Source of the DNA: Mucilaginibacter gossypiicola
GTDB taxonomy: Bacteria; Bacteroidota; Bacteroidia; Sphingobacteriales; Sphingobacteriaceae
NCBI RefSeq assembly: GCF_900110105.1
Contig: NZ_FOCL01000002.1
Span: forward strand, 761,620-825,619
Direction of reading: 5' to 3'
Length of the DNA: 64,000 bases
Shown here in pieces: positions 53,422-62,461 of this stretch. Below the pieces are notes generated by a model. It did no database searches, was not told the DNA's origin, and worked only from the letters and a program-made list of their open reading frames with translations. Both the position numbers and the translations under genes were made by a program. Each line of letters opens with the position of its first letter. The first letter of the stretch is position 1.

Positions 53422-54987
53422 ATGAAAACAAACAAGCTAATTATTCTAGCGTGCCTGTCGTTTGGATTAATTTTCGTCAGGGTTAATGCAAGGCCGTGGG
53501 CGCCGGTTAAAAACGAGGTTATCTATCATATATTTCAGCGAAGCTTTTATGACAGCAATGGCGATTATCATGGCGACCTAAACGGCATCCGCCAAAAGCT
53601 TGATTATTTGCAGGAACTGGGGGTAACCTCTATATTGCTTACCCCGCTTTACGAATCTGCTTTTTACCATAATTATTTTGCCATTGATTTTGAAAAGATC
53701 GACGCTAAATACGGCTCCCTTGCCGACTATCTTAAACTGATCAAAGAACTTCACCGCCGGGGCATGAAGTTTTATATGGATATGGAAACCCAATATGTTA
53801 CCGAAGATTCCCGCTGGTGGAAGGAAGCTTTCGGCAATCCAAAATCGCCGTACAGCGATTATATTTTATGGGATGATAAGGACAACAAAAAGCCATCAAC
53901 CATAGTTTATAACCTCACCGGCCTTACGGGTTATGACAGTGTATCCCGAAAAATTACTACTGCAAACCTTAACAGCGAAGCCTCAAAAGCATATAACCTC
54001 AAACTATTCAGCTTTTGGATAGATCCTAACGGCGATGGTAAATTTGACGATGGGGTAGATGGCTTCAGGCTTGACCATATGATGGATGACCTGGATAATA
54101 AAGGCCGTCTTCCGCACCTGTTCGATACTTTCTGGAACCCTTTGCTAACCAAACTAAGGACCATCAACCCTAAAATTAAAATAGTAGCAGAACAAGCCAA
54201 CTGGTTTAGTCTTGGCACCGAATACCTGGAACACGGCAGCGTTGACCGGGTATTTGGGTTACGACTTTGCTTTGCTATCAGGTCGTTTGATAAAAAACTG
54301 CTTTTAGCCAATGCCGATTCAACGCTGGCTATGCTGCCGCCTGGTAAGCAGCAGGTGGTTTTTATTGAAAACCATGATGTGCCGCGGTTTAGCTATGCCG
54401 TTAAAAGCGATTTGGCAAAACTGAAAGTGGGCTGTGCTTTTAACCTGCTGATGGGTGGCATCCCTTCCATTTACTACGGGCAGGAACTGGGCATGACCGG
54501 CACCACGGCTAACTTTGGTGCTACAGATGCTAACGAGATCCCCGACAGGGAGGCTTTTGAATGGTACAAAAGCGATACAGGCAAAGGCATGGCCTTATGG
54601 TATAAACAAACCGGCCCATGGAAAGACCACTTTAATAACGATAAACCAAACGACGGCATTTCCCTGGAAGAAGAAAAACAGGACCCAAATTCATTATGGA
54701 ATTACTATAAGCAGATGATCATCATCCGCAAGGCAAACCCGGCATTTGTTGATGGCAGCTACAAAACTATCAGCAATGATAATGATCAAGTATTTACGTT
54801 TTTGAGGAAGGATGCCGGGCAAACAATATTGGTGGCTATAAATCTATCGGACAAAGAAACGGGGGCCAACATTGAGGCCAGCGGAAACCCGGTTAATATT
54901 ATTGGAGATGTAAAACCAGAGATAAAAGGAGAGAAGCTGGCGATTAATTTGCCTGCGTTTGGGGTAGGGGCCTGGGAGCTAAAGTAA
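53422..54987 (+). CDS. GH13 alpha-amylase family protein, exported, altered region I
   Basis: The signal peptide is residues 1-23. The GH13 barrel has the catalytic triad: nucleophile D218 in GFRLDHMMD, acid/base E257 in VAEQANW, and D319 in FIENHDVPR. Region I is changed: the usual DxVxNH reads D120-M-E-T-Q-Y, so the conserved Asn and His are Gln124 and Tyr125. The C-terminal beta domain (about 435-521) follows. 521 aa. Because the triad is intact it is probably active, but substrate preference may differ. Single gene. Confidence 0.9.
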   Translation: MKTNKLIILACLSFGLIFVRVNARPWAPVKNEVIYHIFQRSFYDSNGDYHGDLNGIRQKLDYLQELGVTSILLTPLYESAFYHNYFAIDFEKIDAKYGSLADYLKLIKELHRRGMKFYMDMETQYVTEDSRWWKEAFGNPKSPYSDYILWDDKDNKKPSTIVYNLTGLTGYDSVSRKITTANLNSEASKAYNLKLFSFWIDPNGDGKFDDGVDGFRLDHMMDDLDNKGRLPHLFDTFWNPLLTKLRTINPKIKIVAEQANWFSLGTEYLEHGSVDRVFGLRLCFAIRSFDKKLLLANADSTLAMLPPGKQQVVFIENHDVPRFSYAVKSDLAKLKVGCAFNLLMGGIPSIYYGQELGMTGTTANFGATDANEIPDREAFEWYKSDTGKGMALWYKQTGPWKDHFNNDKPNDGISLEEEKQDPNSLWNYYKQMIIIRKANPAFVDGSYKTISNDNDQVFTFLRKDAGQTILVAINLSDKETGANIEASGNPVNIIGDVKPEIKGEKLAINLPAFGVGAWELK

Positions 54988-55000
54988 AGCTTATTTAAAA

Positions 55001-55108
55001 CTTACGCTCGTTTGCAACGAGCGCTTAGTGTGGTTTGGCGATTGTATCGCCCGTTGCGTTATAAACGCAAACCCAGGTTAAGCGCTCGTTACAAACGAGC
55101 GCAAGAAT
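55001..55108. repeat. Family J palindrome (GCGCTCGTTnCAAACGAGCGC)
   Basis: ACGCTCGTTTGCAACGAGCGC and its inverted GCGCTCGTTACAAACGAGCGC ends with inner GCGTTATAAACGC. It sits just after the amylase stop. Confidence 0.8.
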
Positions 55109-55124
55109 AGCAAATTTAAAAAAA

Positions 55125-55215
55125 TGTCATTGCGAGCGTAGCGTGGCAATCGCACGGAAGCAGAGCCGCTCTGTATAGCTACGAGATTGCTTCGTCGTGC
55201 CTCCTCGCAATGACA
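55125..55215. repeat. Family A palindromic repeat, copy 8 (short form)
   Basis: TGTCATTGCGAGCGTAGCGTGGCAA with a distal arm ending CTCGCAATGACA, directly after family J. It lies between the convergent amylase and subunit 3 genes. Confidence 0.9.
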
Positions 55216-55224
55216 TAAATTAAT

Positions 55225-55872
55225 TTACATCGAGGCCGAAGCTTTCACATTCTCCATTCCGTAATGCTTCAGGATATCATCAGGTACACCTGTCCATTTA
55301 CCGGGTTGGTTACCTGCATAGCCAATATCTTTTACGCCGATTTCGCTGGTGAAAAAGCCTGATGCAGTAAGATCGCGCATGCGGTTGAAGAACGCTACAC
55401 CCTGTGCCATTTCTGGCTTAGCTTTAGCTGGGTAAGCAATCATATCAATTAGCTGGATCTGCTGATCTTTTGTGCAATCGGTAAATGGTTTGCCGAAACG
55501 GTTAAGACATTGTAAATCCAGCCAGCGTAAACCACCGCGCATCGGGGTTTGATGATCTGGCATATCTTTTACAATAAACTCAATGAAATCAGGAACCTTG
55601 GCATCAGATGCACTGCCCGATTTATCATCCTTAGGGATAATAATATCTGCCAGCACAGTGATGGTTGCCATCTCCGCAGTGGTGAAAAACTTATCGGCGT
55701 GCAATTTCTTGTCACGCTCAACCTCAAACGGCTGGCGGCCAACTTCGTCGCCGGCTGCTGCGGTGGTTGTTTCTTCTGCGCCTTTTTTAGTATCGGTTTT
55801 ACAGGCCTCCAGTAATAATCCTGCCGAAAGTGTACCCAAGCCCAGGGCTTTGAGGGAGTCACGTCTGTTCAT
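55225..55872 (-). CDS. Gluconate 2-dehydrogenase subunit 3-like lipoprotein, Tat-type
   Basis: The small partner of a GMC-type dehydrogenase. The N-terminus MNRRDSLKALGLGTLSAGLLLEAC has a twin-arginine motif and a lipobox at Cys24. The body (about 50-200) is the Gluconate_2-dh3 domain: FFTTAEMATITVLADIIIPKDDKSGSA and WLDLQCLNRFGKPF. 215 aa. It is 20 bp downstream of the GMC gene and would carry or chaperone the flavoprotein across the membrane. Confidence 0.9.
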   Translation of the reverse strand: MNRRDSLKALGLGTLSAGLLLEACKTDTKKGAEETTTAAAGDEVGRQPFEVERDKKLHADKFFTTAEMATITVLADIIIPKDDKSGSASDAKVPDFIEFIVKDMPDHQTPMRGGLRWLDLQCLNRFGKPFTDCTKDQQIQLIDMIAYPAKAKPEMAQGVAFFNRMRDLTASGFFTSEIGVKDIGYAGNQPGKWTGVPDDILKHYGMENVKASASM

Positions 55873-55892
55873 AAAATTGTTATGTTAGCTTG

Positions 55893-57629
55893 TTAAACGT
55901 TTAATTTTTTTCTTTCCTGAATAATGTATTCTGCGGTACGCATTGATAACGCAAGGATTGTCCATGTTGCGTTTTTATCGCCTTGCTGCACAAACGGAGC
56001 GGCGTCAACCACAAACAGGTTTTTACAATCATGCGCCTGGCACCATTTATTTAAGGCCGATTTTTTAGGATCGTTACCCATACGGATAGTACCAACCTCG
56101 TGGATGATCTTACCCGGAGCCTCTAAACCGTAATTGGTTTCAGGGCCTTGCGGGCCGCCATATATAGCGCCACCCATGTTATGCATAATTTCCTGGAAGG
56201 TTTCCTGCATGTGCTTAGCCTGTTTAATTTCTTCAGGAGCCCATTTGTAGTGGAAACGCAACACCGGGATACCATATTTATCAACCACGTTAGGGTCAAT
56301 TTCGCAATAGTTATCATAACGGGCAATGGCAGTACCACGACCGGCCATGCCAAACTGTGTACCATAAAAACGACGGTAGTCATCTTTTAACGAAGCACCG
56401 TAACCGCCTGCTTCTTTCATTTTACCGTCGCGGCCAGGCACAACACCGTTCATATTTTGGATACCACCGCTGAAACCGTATGATGGCATGTGTAAACCAC
56501 CACCGTATTCGATATGATAACCGCGGGGGAAATCCAGTTTTTTATTATCTAACCACCATGGCGAGTAGATGTGCACACTACCAACACCGTCTTCGTTGTA
56601 ACGTTTACGGTCCATCAGTTGCGGAAGGAACCCGCCGGCACTTGAACCGGTAGAGTCGTGCAGATAACGACCAACAACACCGCTGCTGTTAGCCAAACCA
56701 CCCGGATGCTGGGCAGATTTTGAGTTAAGCAGGATCCTGGCAGATTCGCCCGCACTTGCACCAAGGATAACCGTTTTGGCGTTAACCTGGTACTCTTGTA
56801 AATCCTCTTTATTAATATACGATACGCCAACGGCTAAACCTTCGGCATTGGTAATTACCTCACGCACCATGGCGTTAGTAATTACTTTTAAGTTACCTGT
56901 TTTAATAGCAGGGATAACCAAACATGATGATGCAGAGAAGTCGCCGTAAACTTTACAACTGCGACCGCACTGTCCGCAGAAGAAACAAGCGCCACGATCT
57001 TTATTGCCCGGTAAAGCTTCTGTTAATACAGAACCACGGCCCGGAATTATTTTAACACCGGCTTTTTGAGCACCCTGTACAATGTACAACTCGTTAAGCC
57101 TTGGTTTGGGCGGAGGCAGGAAGATACCATCCGGCTCATTCTCTAAACCTTCTTTGGTACCGTAAACACCAATCATACGGTCAACCTTATCATAGTATGG
57201 TTTTACGTCATCATAGGTGATTGGCCAGTCGTCGGTAAGGCCATCTTTGGCCTGGAAATCGCGGGGGCCCATCCTTAACGAGATCCTGCCCCAGTGATTG
57301 GTACGGCCGCCCAGCATACGAGAGCGGAACCAGAAAAACTCCGTTTTATCTTTGGTGGTGTAAGGCTCGCCGTCAATTTCCCAGCCGCCATAAGCAGCAT
57401 CAAAATCGCCGAACGGACGGGTTGTACCCGCACCGCGGCGTGGCGACTCCCACGGCCATTTTAATTGTTGTGAATCTTTAGCAGGGTCAAAGTAAGCACC
57501 GGCCTCAAGCATTAAAACTTTTATACCGGCGTTGGCCAAAACGTAACCGGCCATACCCCCGCCGGCACCCGAACCAACAATCACCACATCATAGGTGGCT
57601 GATGATTTTTTAATTTGCAGATCGCTCAT
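55893..57629 (-). CDS. GMC family flavin oxidoreductase
   Basis: An FAD-dependent sugar/alcohol dehydrogenase. The FAD-binding motif VVIVGSGAGGGMAGYVL (about 15-31) and LMLEAG are at the start; the C-terminal GMC region holds HEVGTIRMG with the conserved His, and VDAAPFVQQG. A Cys-rich segment, CFFCGQCGRSCKVYG, is shared by the sugar-3-dehydrogenase subgroup. 578 aa, no signal of its own, so export probably relies on the Tat signal of the subunit 3 gene. With DUF1080 it may oxidise sugars at C3. Confidence 0.92.
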   Translation of the reverse strand: MSDLQIKKSSATYDVVIVGSGAGGGMAGYVLANAGIKVLMLEAGAYFDPAKDSQQLKWPWESPRRGAGTTRPFGDFDAAYGGWEIDGEPYTTKDKTEFFWFRSRMLGGRTNHWGRISLRMGPRDFQAKDGLTDDWPITYDDVKPYYDKVDRMIGVYGTKEGLENEPDGIFLPPPKPRLNELYIVQGAQKAGVKIIPGRGSVLTEALPGNKDRGACFFCGQCGRSCKVYGDFSASSCLVIPAIKTGNLKVITNAMVREVITNAEGLAVGVSYINKEDLQEYQVNAKTVILGASAGESARILLNSKSAQHPGGLANSSGVVGRYLHDSTGSSAGGFLPQLMDRKRYNEDGVGSVHIYSPWWLDNKKLDFPRGYHIEYGGGLHMPSYGFSGGIQNMNGVVPGRDGKMKEAGGYGASLKDDYRRFYGTQFGMAGRGTAIARYDNYCEIDPNVVDKYGIPVLRFHYKWAPEEIKQAKHMQETFQEIMHNMGGAIYGGPQGPETNYGLEAPGKIIHEVGTIRMGNDPKKSALNKWCQAHDCKNLFVVDAAPFVQQGDKNATWTILALSMRTAEYIIQERKKLNV

Positions 57630-57760
57630 ATTATATCAAAGTATCCTTCTTTCTTATATGGAGAGGAAATTATACATGCACAGGGGCATGCTAAACACAA
57701 TTTAAGTTAAGGTAAATATATGAACAGGGTACTACATAAGCACCCTGTTCATGAAAAATA

Positions 57761-58423
57761 TTAAAGCTCTTTTAATTTGATATTACGGTAGCTAACCAGG
57801 TGACCGTGATCCTGCAGGGCAATATGGCCTTTAGGATACTGAGCAAAACCTTTCCAGTTTTTAAACTTGCTATCGGCTAATACCTTGTTCCACTCATCGC
57901 TGCCAATTTTTACGTCTACGATCTGGGTACCGTTAAGCCAAAAAGTGATCTGACCATCTTTTTTACGCAGTTTTACTTTGTTCCATTCGCCGGCTGGTTT
58001 GCATACATCTTTTGATGGGGCTATCATATCATATAATGAGCCCGCCAGGTGATTGGCCTTTTTATTGTCTTCGGCATCTTTGTTATCAAGTACCTGCATC
58101 TCCATACCGGTTAAGTAGGTAGCGCCAAATTGAGGGTCTTCATGTACGCCAAAAATAATACCGCTGTTACCTTCTTTAGTGATGTTCCACTCTAAAGTAA
58201 GCTCGTAGTTTTCGTATTCGCCATCGGTAACTAAATCGCCATGACCTTCGGCTGCTTTCGGGTCGAGTTGTAAAGCGCCGTCAACAACTTTCCAGCCTAC
58301 AACATCTTTTTTAAGATAGGTGTGCCAGCCTGTGGTGGTTTTGCCGTCGAATAGTTTGGTTTGTGCCGATACCGACAGGCAAAAGGCAGGGATGGCCATC
58401 AGGCCAAGCATGATCTTTTTCAT
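57761..58423 (-). CDS. DUF1080 / 3-keto-disaccharide hydrolase, exported
   Basis: A jelly-roll protein of the 3-keto-glycoside hydrolase (DUF1080) family. The start was placed at 58423 (MKKIMLGLMAIPAFCLSVSAQ, a signal peptide); the longer ORF adds 27 residues with no support. Family blocks: LFDGKTTTGWHTY, YELTLEWNITKEGNSGIIFG, YDMIAPSKDVCKPAGEWN and GHIALQDHGHLVSYRNIKLKEL. 220 aa. It lies 131 bp upstream of the GMC gene on the same strand and probably shares a transcript. Confidence 0.9.
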   Translation of the reverse strand: MKKIMLGLMAIPAFCLSVSAQTKLFDGKTTTGWHTYLKKDVVGWKVVDGALQLDPKAAEGHGDLVTDGEYENYELTLEWNITKEGNSGIIFGVHEDPQFGATYLTGMEMQVLDNKDAEDNKKANHLAGSLYDMIAPSKDVCKPAGEWNKVKLRKKDGQITFWLNGTQIVDVKIGSDEWNKVLADSKFKNWKGFAQYPKGHIALQDHGHLVSYRNIKLKEL

Positions 58424-58566
58424 AAAGTTATAATTGTTTTTTATAGTAGCGGAACCGCCATTTAAATAGCTTTGGTTGGTTGTGGCGGCTCCTGTTGGTT
58501 TCATTGTTTTGCTTTGTACAAGGTATGTGACTTAAATAATGTAAAACTGTTTAAGTGCCATGTTTT

Positions 58567-58580
58567 GATAAAACGTTTTA
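58567..58580. promoter_or_regulatory. Candidate operator GATAAAACGTTTTA
   Basis: The same 14 bases as at 5430-5443, here 144 bp upstream of the DUF1080 start codon. Confidence 0.5.
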
Positions 58581-58875
58581 ATTGCAAATTAAGCGAACAT
58601 TTTTTTAGGTTGGGCTAAATATATTGGCTTTTTTTTAATGCTAAAACGATTATCGCAAAAATAAAGTATAAGCCCGCCAAAACAGAGGTAAAAGCTTGGT
58701 TACAATGGACAATTTACGGTAGATGGATAACACCGCCAGGGCACCTGATTGTAACAAATGAGGTGTCTCAATTTTCTGATTCCCCATAAAAAATCGAAAA
58801 ACCACCGACCGCTATTTTTTCAAAAACGCAGTAGTGTTCCATTTTTTGAGCGTGAAACAGCAGAACACCTTTTAT

Positions 58876-58956
58876 ATGAAACACACTGATAATCAACAAT
58901 GTAAAAAACAACACGAAACAGTATTAAATAATTGGCTATCAACTACTAAAACTTAA
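58876..58956 (+). CDS. Candidate small ORF, 26 codons
   Basis: ATG to TAA encodes a hydrophilic 26-residue peptide starting MKHTDNQQCKKQHETV. No homologue is known to me and the promoter is unclear. A hairpin with a T8 tract follows at about 58993-59018, so a short transcript could end there. This is a weak candidate. Confidence 0.2.
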   Translation: MKHTDNQQCKKQHETVLNNWLSTTKT

Positions 58957-59324
58957 AGAGGTAACTAAAACGCGGTTCATATGCCAGCCTGCAAACCGTA
59001 TTTATTTCCGGTTTTTTTTATGATTTCTTCAAATTAACCGCATGAGCAGCACTCAGTACTGGCAAAATCCCGCCACCATAATTTCGGATTGAAATGCGTT
59101 GTTTTGCCCAAAGGGCAAAATAAGCCTGCGTTTAGCAAACGCGATTGATAATCCTCTTTAATCAAGAAGTCACGAGTACCCGGCCCTGCAAGCCAGCGCT
59201 GCATACTCGCGCCGGTTCTCGATTACTACCTATAAAAACAAATTATAAATTATTAATAATCCCAACAAACCGACCCGCCCTGTATCGTTCTCGATTGCTT
59301 CGTACCTACCCATGACATGACTAA

Positions 59325-59405
59325 AAAATGGGTGTCATGCTGAGCCTGTCGAAGCATAGCGGGTAGGGCCTCTGCGCGCGACCCTTCGACAAGCTCAGGG
59401 TGAGA
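59325..59405. repeat. GTCATGCTGAGCCTGTCGAAG repeat
   Basis: The left arm and CCCTTCGACAAGCTCAGGGTGA right arm are inverted around a GC-rich loop. A relative may lie at 25066-25157. Confidence 0.75.
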
Positions 59406-59786
59406 GTCCCTCCACACCAAATGTCATCTCATCCTTATAGGCCCCCGATTTTCTCTCACTCAGGATGACAACTTCCACTCCTAATGTCATTTCCCCTTCA
59501 GAATGTTCCAATTTTACCTTACAGCAATTGCGCTTTTTTTAATACCATTTCAATCAAACCGTTTTTAAACAGCTTCTCCGAAACGGTCAACAAACGTTCA
59601 TAATTTCCGGCTAATGTCACAAGATGCCGATTACCGATACATTTACTTAATGCTGACATATGCCCGATTGCAAAAAAACTTATAATAAGTAATATTGCGA
59701 CGCTATTCTTAACCGTATGTTAACGCACATGGTTAACCACAAGCGGCTATAACCCAGACACTATCGGTAAAATAATACTTACTACA

Positions 59787-60839
59787 TTGATCAATTTTTA
59801 TTTTAAAAAGTCGGCTTTTAAGAAGCCGGCTTTAACACCCCGTTTCAAATCCACGTTTGCATTAAAAGCAATTTGCGCCCTGTTTATTTTTATTGTTGCT
59901 GATAACTTAAAAGCGGCGGCCGGCAGTCACATCACCGTACCGGCAGATACACTGGCTGATAGCGCACTGATGAAAAAGCGCCTCATTAACCAGGCTTTCG
60001 ATCATATTTATGAACAAAACCTGCGGGTATCAGAAGGAGGGAACGACTACTTTAACAAAGTAAAAACCCAGCTTACCGCCGATCTCGCGCCTAACTTTAT
60101 TTTGTTCAGCACGCCCAAATCACGTTTCTTTTTCGTGTTTACCGCAAGGGTAAAGATCCGTCTGCTGGCCTCTCAAGGTGCACCGGTGAAATCGCCAAGC
60201 TTTATGCCGGGTGGTACGCTATACTTCAGGGTAAATGAGGATACTTACAATCCAAAATTCTTCTCGTTTGGTTACTCGCACCACTCAAACGGGGTACGCG
60301 GACCATCACTTAATCCCGATGGCAGCTTTAACCGCGATAGTGGCAAGTTCACCACCAACTTTTATACGTTAACTTATTATAGCGGTAAACGCTTTGACAA
60401 AAAAGACCTGATCATAAACCGCTACGATAACCTGGGCTTAGAGGTTCACGCCGGTTTGTTTAATCTTGGTTTATCTGAAGGCCTGAAAGATCATTATGGC
60501 TTTATCCGTATTAACGGTAGCCGCATGTACAACTTTGCCAAAGCCTATGAAGATCCAACTGATAAGAGCAAAAAAGTATACCAAAACTGGCAGCGCATCC
60601 GGTTCGACTTTACTTACATTGCCGATAAGTATGACAACTACTCAAGCTTTGATTTTAAGAAACGTTTAAACGTGAGCCTGAAATATTATTACCAGTTTCC
60701 GTTTATGCCTGATGCAGCCCTCATGATTGGCGGAGGCTACCGCGGGCAGGATGATTACAACCAGTTTTTTGAAGATAGCTATGGTTATGTTACCATTGGC
60801 TTTGCAAGTAGTTTGAGTTTTCACACGCATGGGCGATAA
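59787..60839 (+). CDS. Outer-membrane phospholipase A-like protein
   Basis: Probably an OMPLA-type beta-barrel lipase. The His-x-Ser-Asn-Gly motif of OMPLA is present as H165-H166-S167-N168-G169 in GYSHHSNG. An Asn-Arg pair (N182) follows, as in the family's third catalytic residue region. The protein has alternating strands and ends in a short HTHGR tail instead of a terminal Phe. A hydrophobic segment at about 25-45 ends in a signal-peptidase-like ADNLKAAAG. The only reasonable start is TTG at 59787. 350 aa. OMPLA is known from proteobacteria, so this is a distant match. Confidence 0.6.
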   Translation: MINFYFKKSAFKKPALTPRFKSTFALKAICALFIFIVADNLKAAAGSHITVPADTLADSALMKKRLINQAFDHIYEQNLRVSEGGNDYFNKVKTQLTADLAPNFILFSTPKSRFFFVFTARVKIRLLASQGAPVKSPSFMPGGTLYFRVNEDTYNPKFFSFGYSHHSNGVRGPSLNPDGSFNRDSGKFTTNFYTLTYYSGKRFDKKDLIINRYDNLGLEVHAGLFNLGLSEGLKDHYGFIRINGSRMYNFAKAYEDPTDKSKKVYQNWQRIRFDFTYIADKYDNYSSFDFKKRLNVSLKYYYQFPFMPDAALMIGGGYRGQDDYNQFFEDSYGYVTIGFASSLSFHTHGR

Positions 60840-60845
60840 GCTTAA

Positions 60846-60929
60846 TGTCATTGCGAGCGTAGCGCGGCAATCGCATACCATACAGAGCGGCCGTGCTTCC
60901 GTGCGATTGCTTCGTGCCTCGCAATGACA
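60846..60929. repeat. Family A palindromic repeat, copy 9 (short form)
   Basis: TGTCATTGCGAGCGTAGCGCGGCAATCGCA with its distal arm ending CTCGCAATGACA. It lies 7 bp after the OMPLA-like stop. Confidence 0.9.
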
Positions 60930-60937
60930 TGATGGAG

Positions 60938-60981
60938 AAAAAAGAAAAGCGGTTTCGCATGCGAAACCGCTTTTCTTTTTT
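60938..60981. terminator. 44-bp perfect palindrome
   Basis: AAAAAAGAAAAGCGGTTTCG and its exact complement with GCATGC at the centre and no loop. It is followed by T-rich sequence and acts as a terminator or bidirectional hairpin between the OMPLA-like gene and hisS. Confidence 0.85.
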
Positions 60982-61072
60982 AATTGCTGCCGCAAGCCTG
61001 TGGCTTGTGGCCCGCATGCTAAGTAACCCTCCCGCAAAGACGTTCCTCCAACACGCATAACCCTCTTTTTTG

Positions 61073-61080
61073 TACATTTG
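61073..61080 (+). promoter_or_regulatory. hisS -7 box TACATTTG
   Basis: A TAnnTTTG match 4 bp before the ATG. Confidence 0.5.
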
Positions 61081-61084
61081 CCGC

Positions 61085-62458
61085 ATGGCATCCATTAAAC
61101 CATCAGTACCCAAAGGCACCCGCGATTTTTCACCGGCCGAAATGGTGAAACGCAATTATATTTTTGATACTATTAAATCCGTTTTCCGCAAATATGGCTA
61201 TCAGCAGATAGAAACACCGACAATGGAAAACTCATCAACCTTAATGGGGAAATATGGCGAAGAAGGGGACAAGCTGATATTTAAAGTACTCAACAGCGGC
61301 GACTATCTTGCCAAAGTTGACGAACAAAAACTTATTGAACGCAACTCCAATTCTGTAGCGGTTGCTATCTCCGAAAAAGCCCTTCGCTACGATCTTACCG
61401 TACCCTTCGCGCGTTACGTAGTGCAACACCAAAACGAGATCACGTTTCCGTTCAAGCGTTTCCAGGTGCAGCCGGTTTGGCGTGCCGACAGGCCTCAGCG
61501 TGGCCGTTACCGCGAGTTTTATCAGTGCGATGCCGACGTGGTTGGCTCAGATTCATTGCTAAACGAGGCTGAATTTATCATGATCTATGACGAGGCTTTA
61601 ACCAAACTTGGATTGAAAGATTTCAGCATTAAGATCAACAATAGAAAAATACTATCTGGAATAGCTCAAGTTATAGACAAATCTGATAACATCATCGATT
61701 TGACCGTCGCTATTGACAAACTGGATAAAATAGGCCTTGATGGCGTGATCAAAGAGCTCCTTGAAAAAGGGTTTACCGACGCCGATATCGACAAACTAAA
61801 ACCGGTTATTCTGCTTGAAGGCAATAACACCGAAAAACTGGCAAGCCTTCGCGAGGCATTGGCGCAATCAGAGATCGGCCTAAAAGGCTGCGACGAAATA
61901 GAAACCGTCTTCGACTATATAGAGCGCTGCCCGTTACAAACGGCAAAGCTGGAACTGGACATTACCCTTGCCCGCGGATTAAACTATTACACCGGCGCTA
62001 TCTTCGAAGTAAAAACAAACGAAGTAAATATGGGCAGCATCGGTGGCGGTGGCAGGTATGATGACCTCACCGGCATGTTCGGCTTAAAGGGACTTACCGG
62101 TGCCGGCATCTCTTTCGGCGCCGACAGGATTTACGACGTACTGGAAGAACTAAACCTTTTCCCGGCCGGAAGCAATCAAACAACCCAGGTACTTATATGC
62201 AATTTCGATAAAGAAGGCGAACTTTATAGCTTGCCTCTATTACAAGCGCTTCGCCGCAGCAATATCAACACCGAACTTTACCCGGCAGGCGCTAAAATCA
62301 AAAAGCAAATGGAGTACGCCAACAATAAAAACATCCCTTATGTGGTGGTTGTAGGTGGCGATGAAATGCAAACAGGGCTGCTAAGCTTTAAAGATATGAC
62401 CAGCGGCGTACAGGAGAAATTGACTGCGGATGAGATAGTGGCGAAACTGAACCAATAG
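61085..62458 (+). CDS. hisS: Histidyl-tRNA synthetase
   Basis: Charges tRNA-His. Class II motif 1 is around [12 protein letters not shown] at the start. Motif 2 is [22 protein letters not shown], the histidine-specific [14 protein letters not shown] lies near 298-311, and motif 3 is in [11 protein letters not shown]. The start was moved to the ATG at 61085; the in-frame TTG at 61070 lies in the promoter. 457 aa, longer than many HisRS because of insertions. The -7 box ends 4 bp upstream, predicting a leaderless message. Confidence 0.97.
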   Translation: MASIKPSVPKGTRDFSPAEMVKRNYIFDTIKSVFRKYGYQQIETPTMENSSTLMGKYGEEGDKLIFKVLNSGDYLAKVDEQKLIERNSNSVAVAISEKALRYDLTVPFARYVVQHQNEITFPFKRFQVQPVWRADRPQRGRYREFYQCDADVVGSDSLLNEAEFIMIYDEALTKLGLKDFSIKINNRKILSGIAQVIDKSDNIIDLTVAIDKLDKIGLDGVIKELLEKGFTDADIDKLKPVILLEGNNTEKLASLREALAQSEIGLKGCDEIETVFDYIERCPLQTAKLELDITLARGLNYYTGAIFEVKTNEVNMGSIGGGGRYDDLTGMFGLKGLTGAGISFGADRIYDVLEELNLFPAGSNQTTQVLICNFDKEGELYSLPLLQALRRSNINTELYPAGAKIKKQMEYANNKNIPYVVVVGGDEMQTGLLSFKDMTSGVQEKLTADEIVAKLNQ

Positions 62459-62461
62459 CTA

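Larger units (their letters stand above)
58424..59786. other. 1.36-kb gene-free region with repeats and a possible small transcript
   Basis: Contains the operator-like site at 58567, a 26-codon ORF at 58876-58956 followed by a weak hairpin and T8 tract at about 58993-59018, small hairpins near 59102-59140 (TTTTGCCC/GGGCAAAA), and a GTCATGCTGAGCCTGTCGAAG / CTTCGACAAGCTCAGGGTGA repeat at 59325-59405. No ORF of normal length. No tRNA is recognised. Confidence 0.6.

Noticed and set aside
59150..59235. tRNA-like segment with GCGCCGGTTCTCGATTAC
   Set aside because: The would-be T-arm lacks the GTTCGA core and no acceptor stem closes it.
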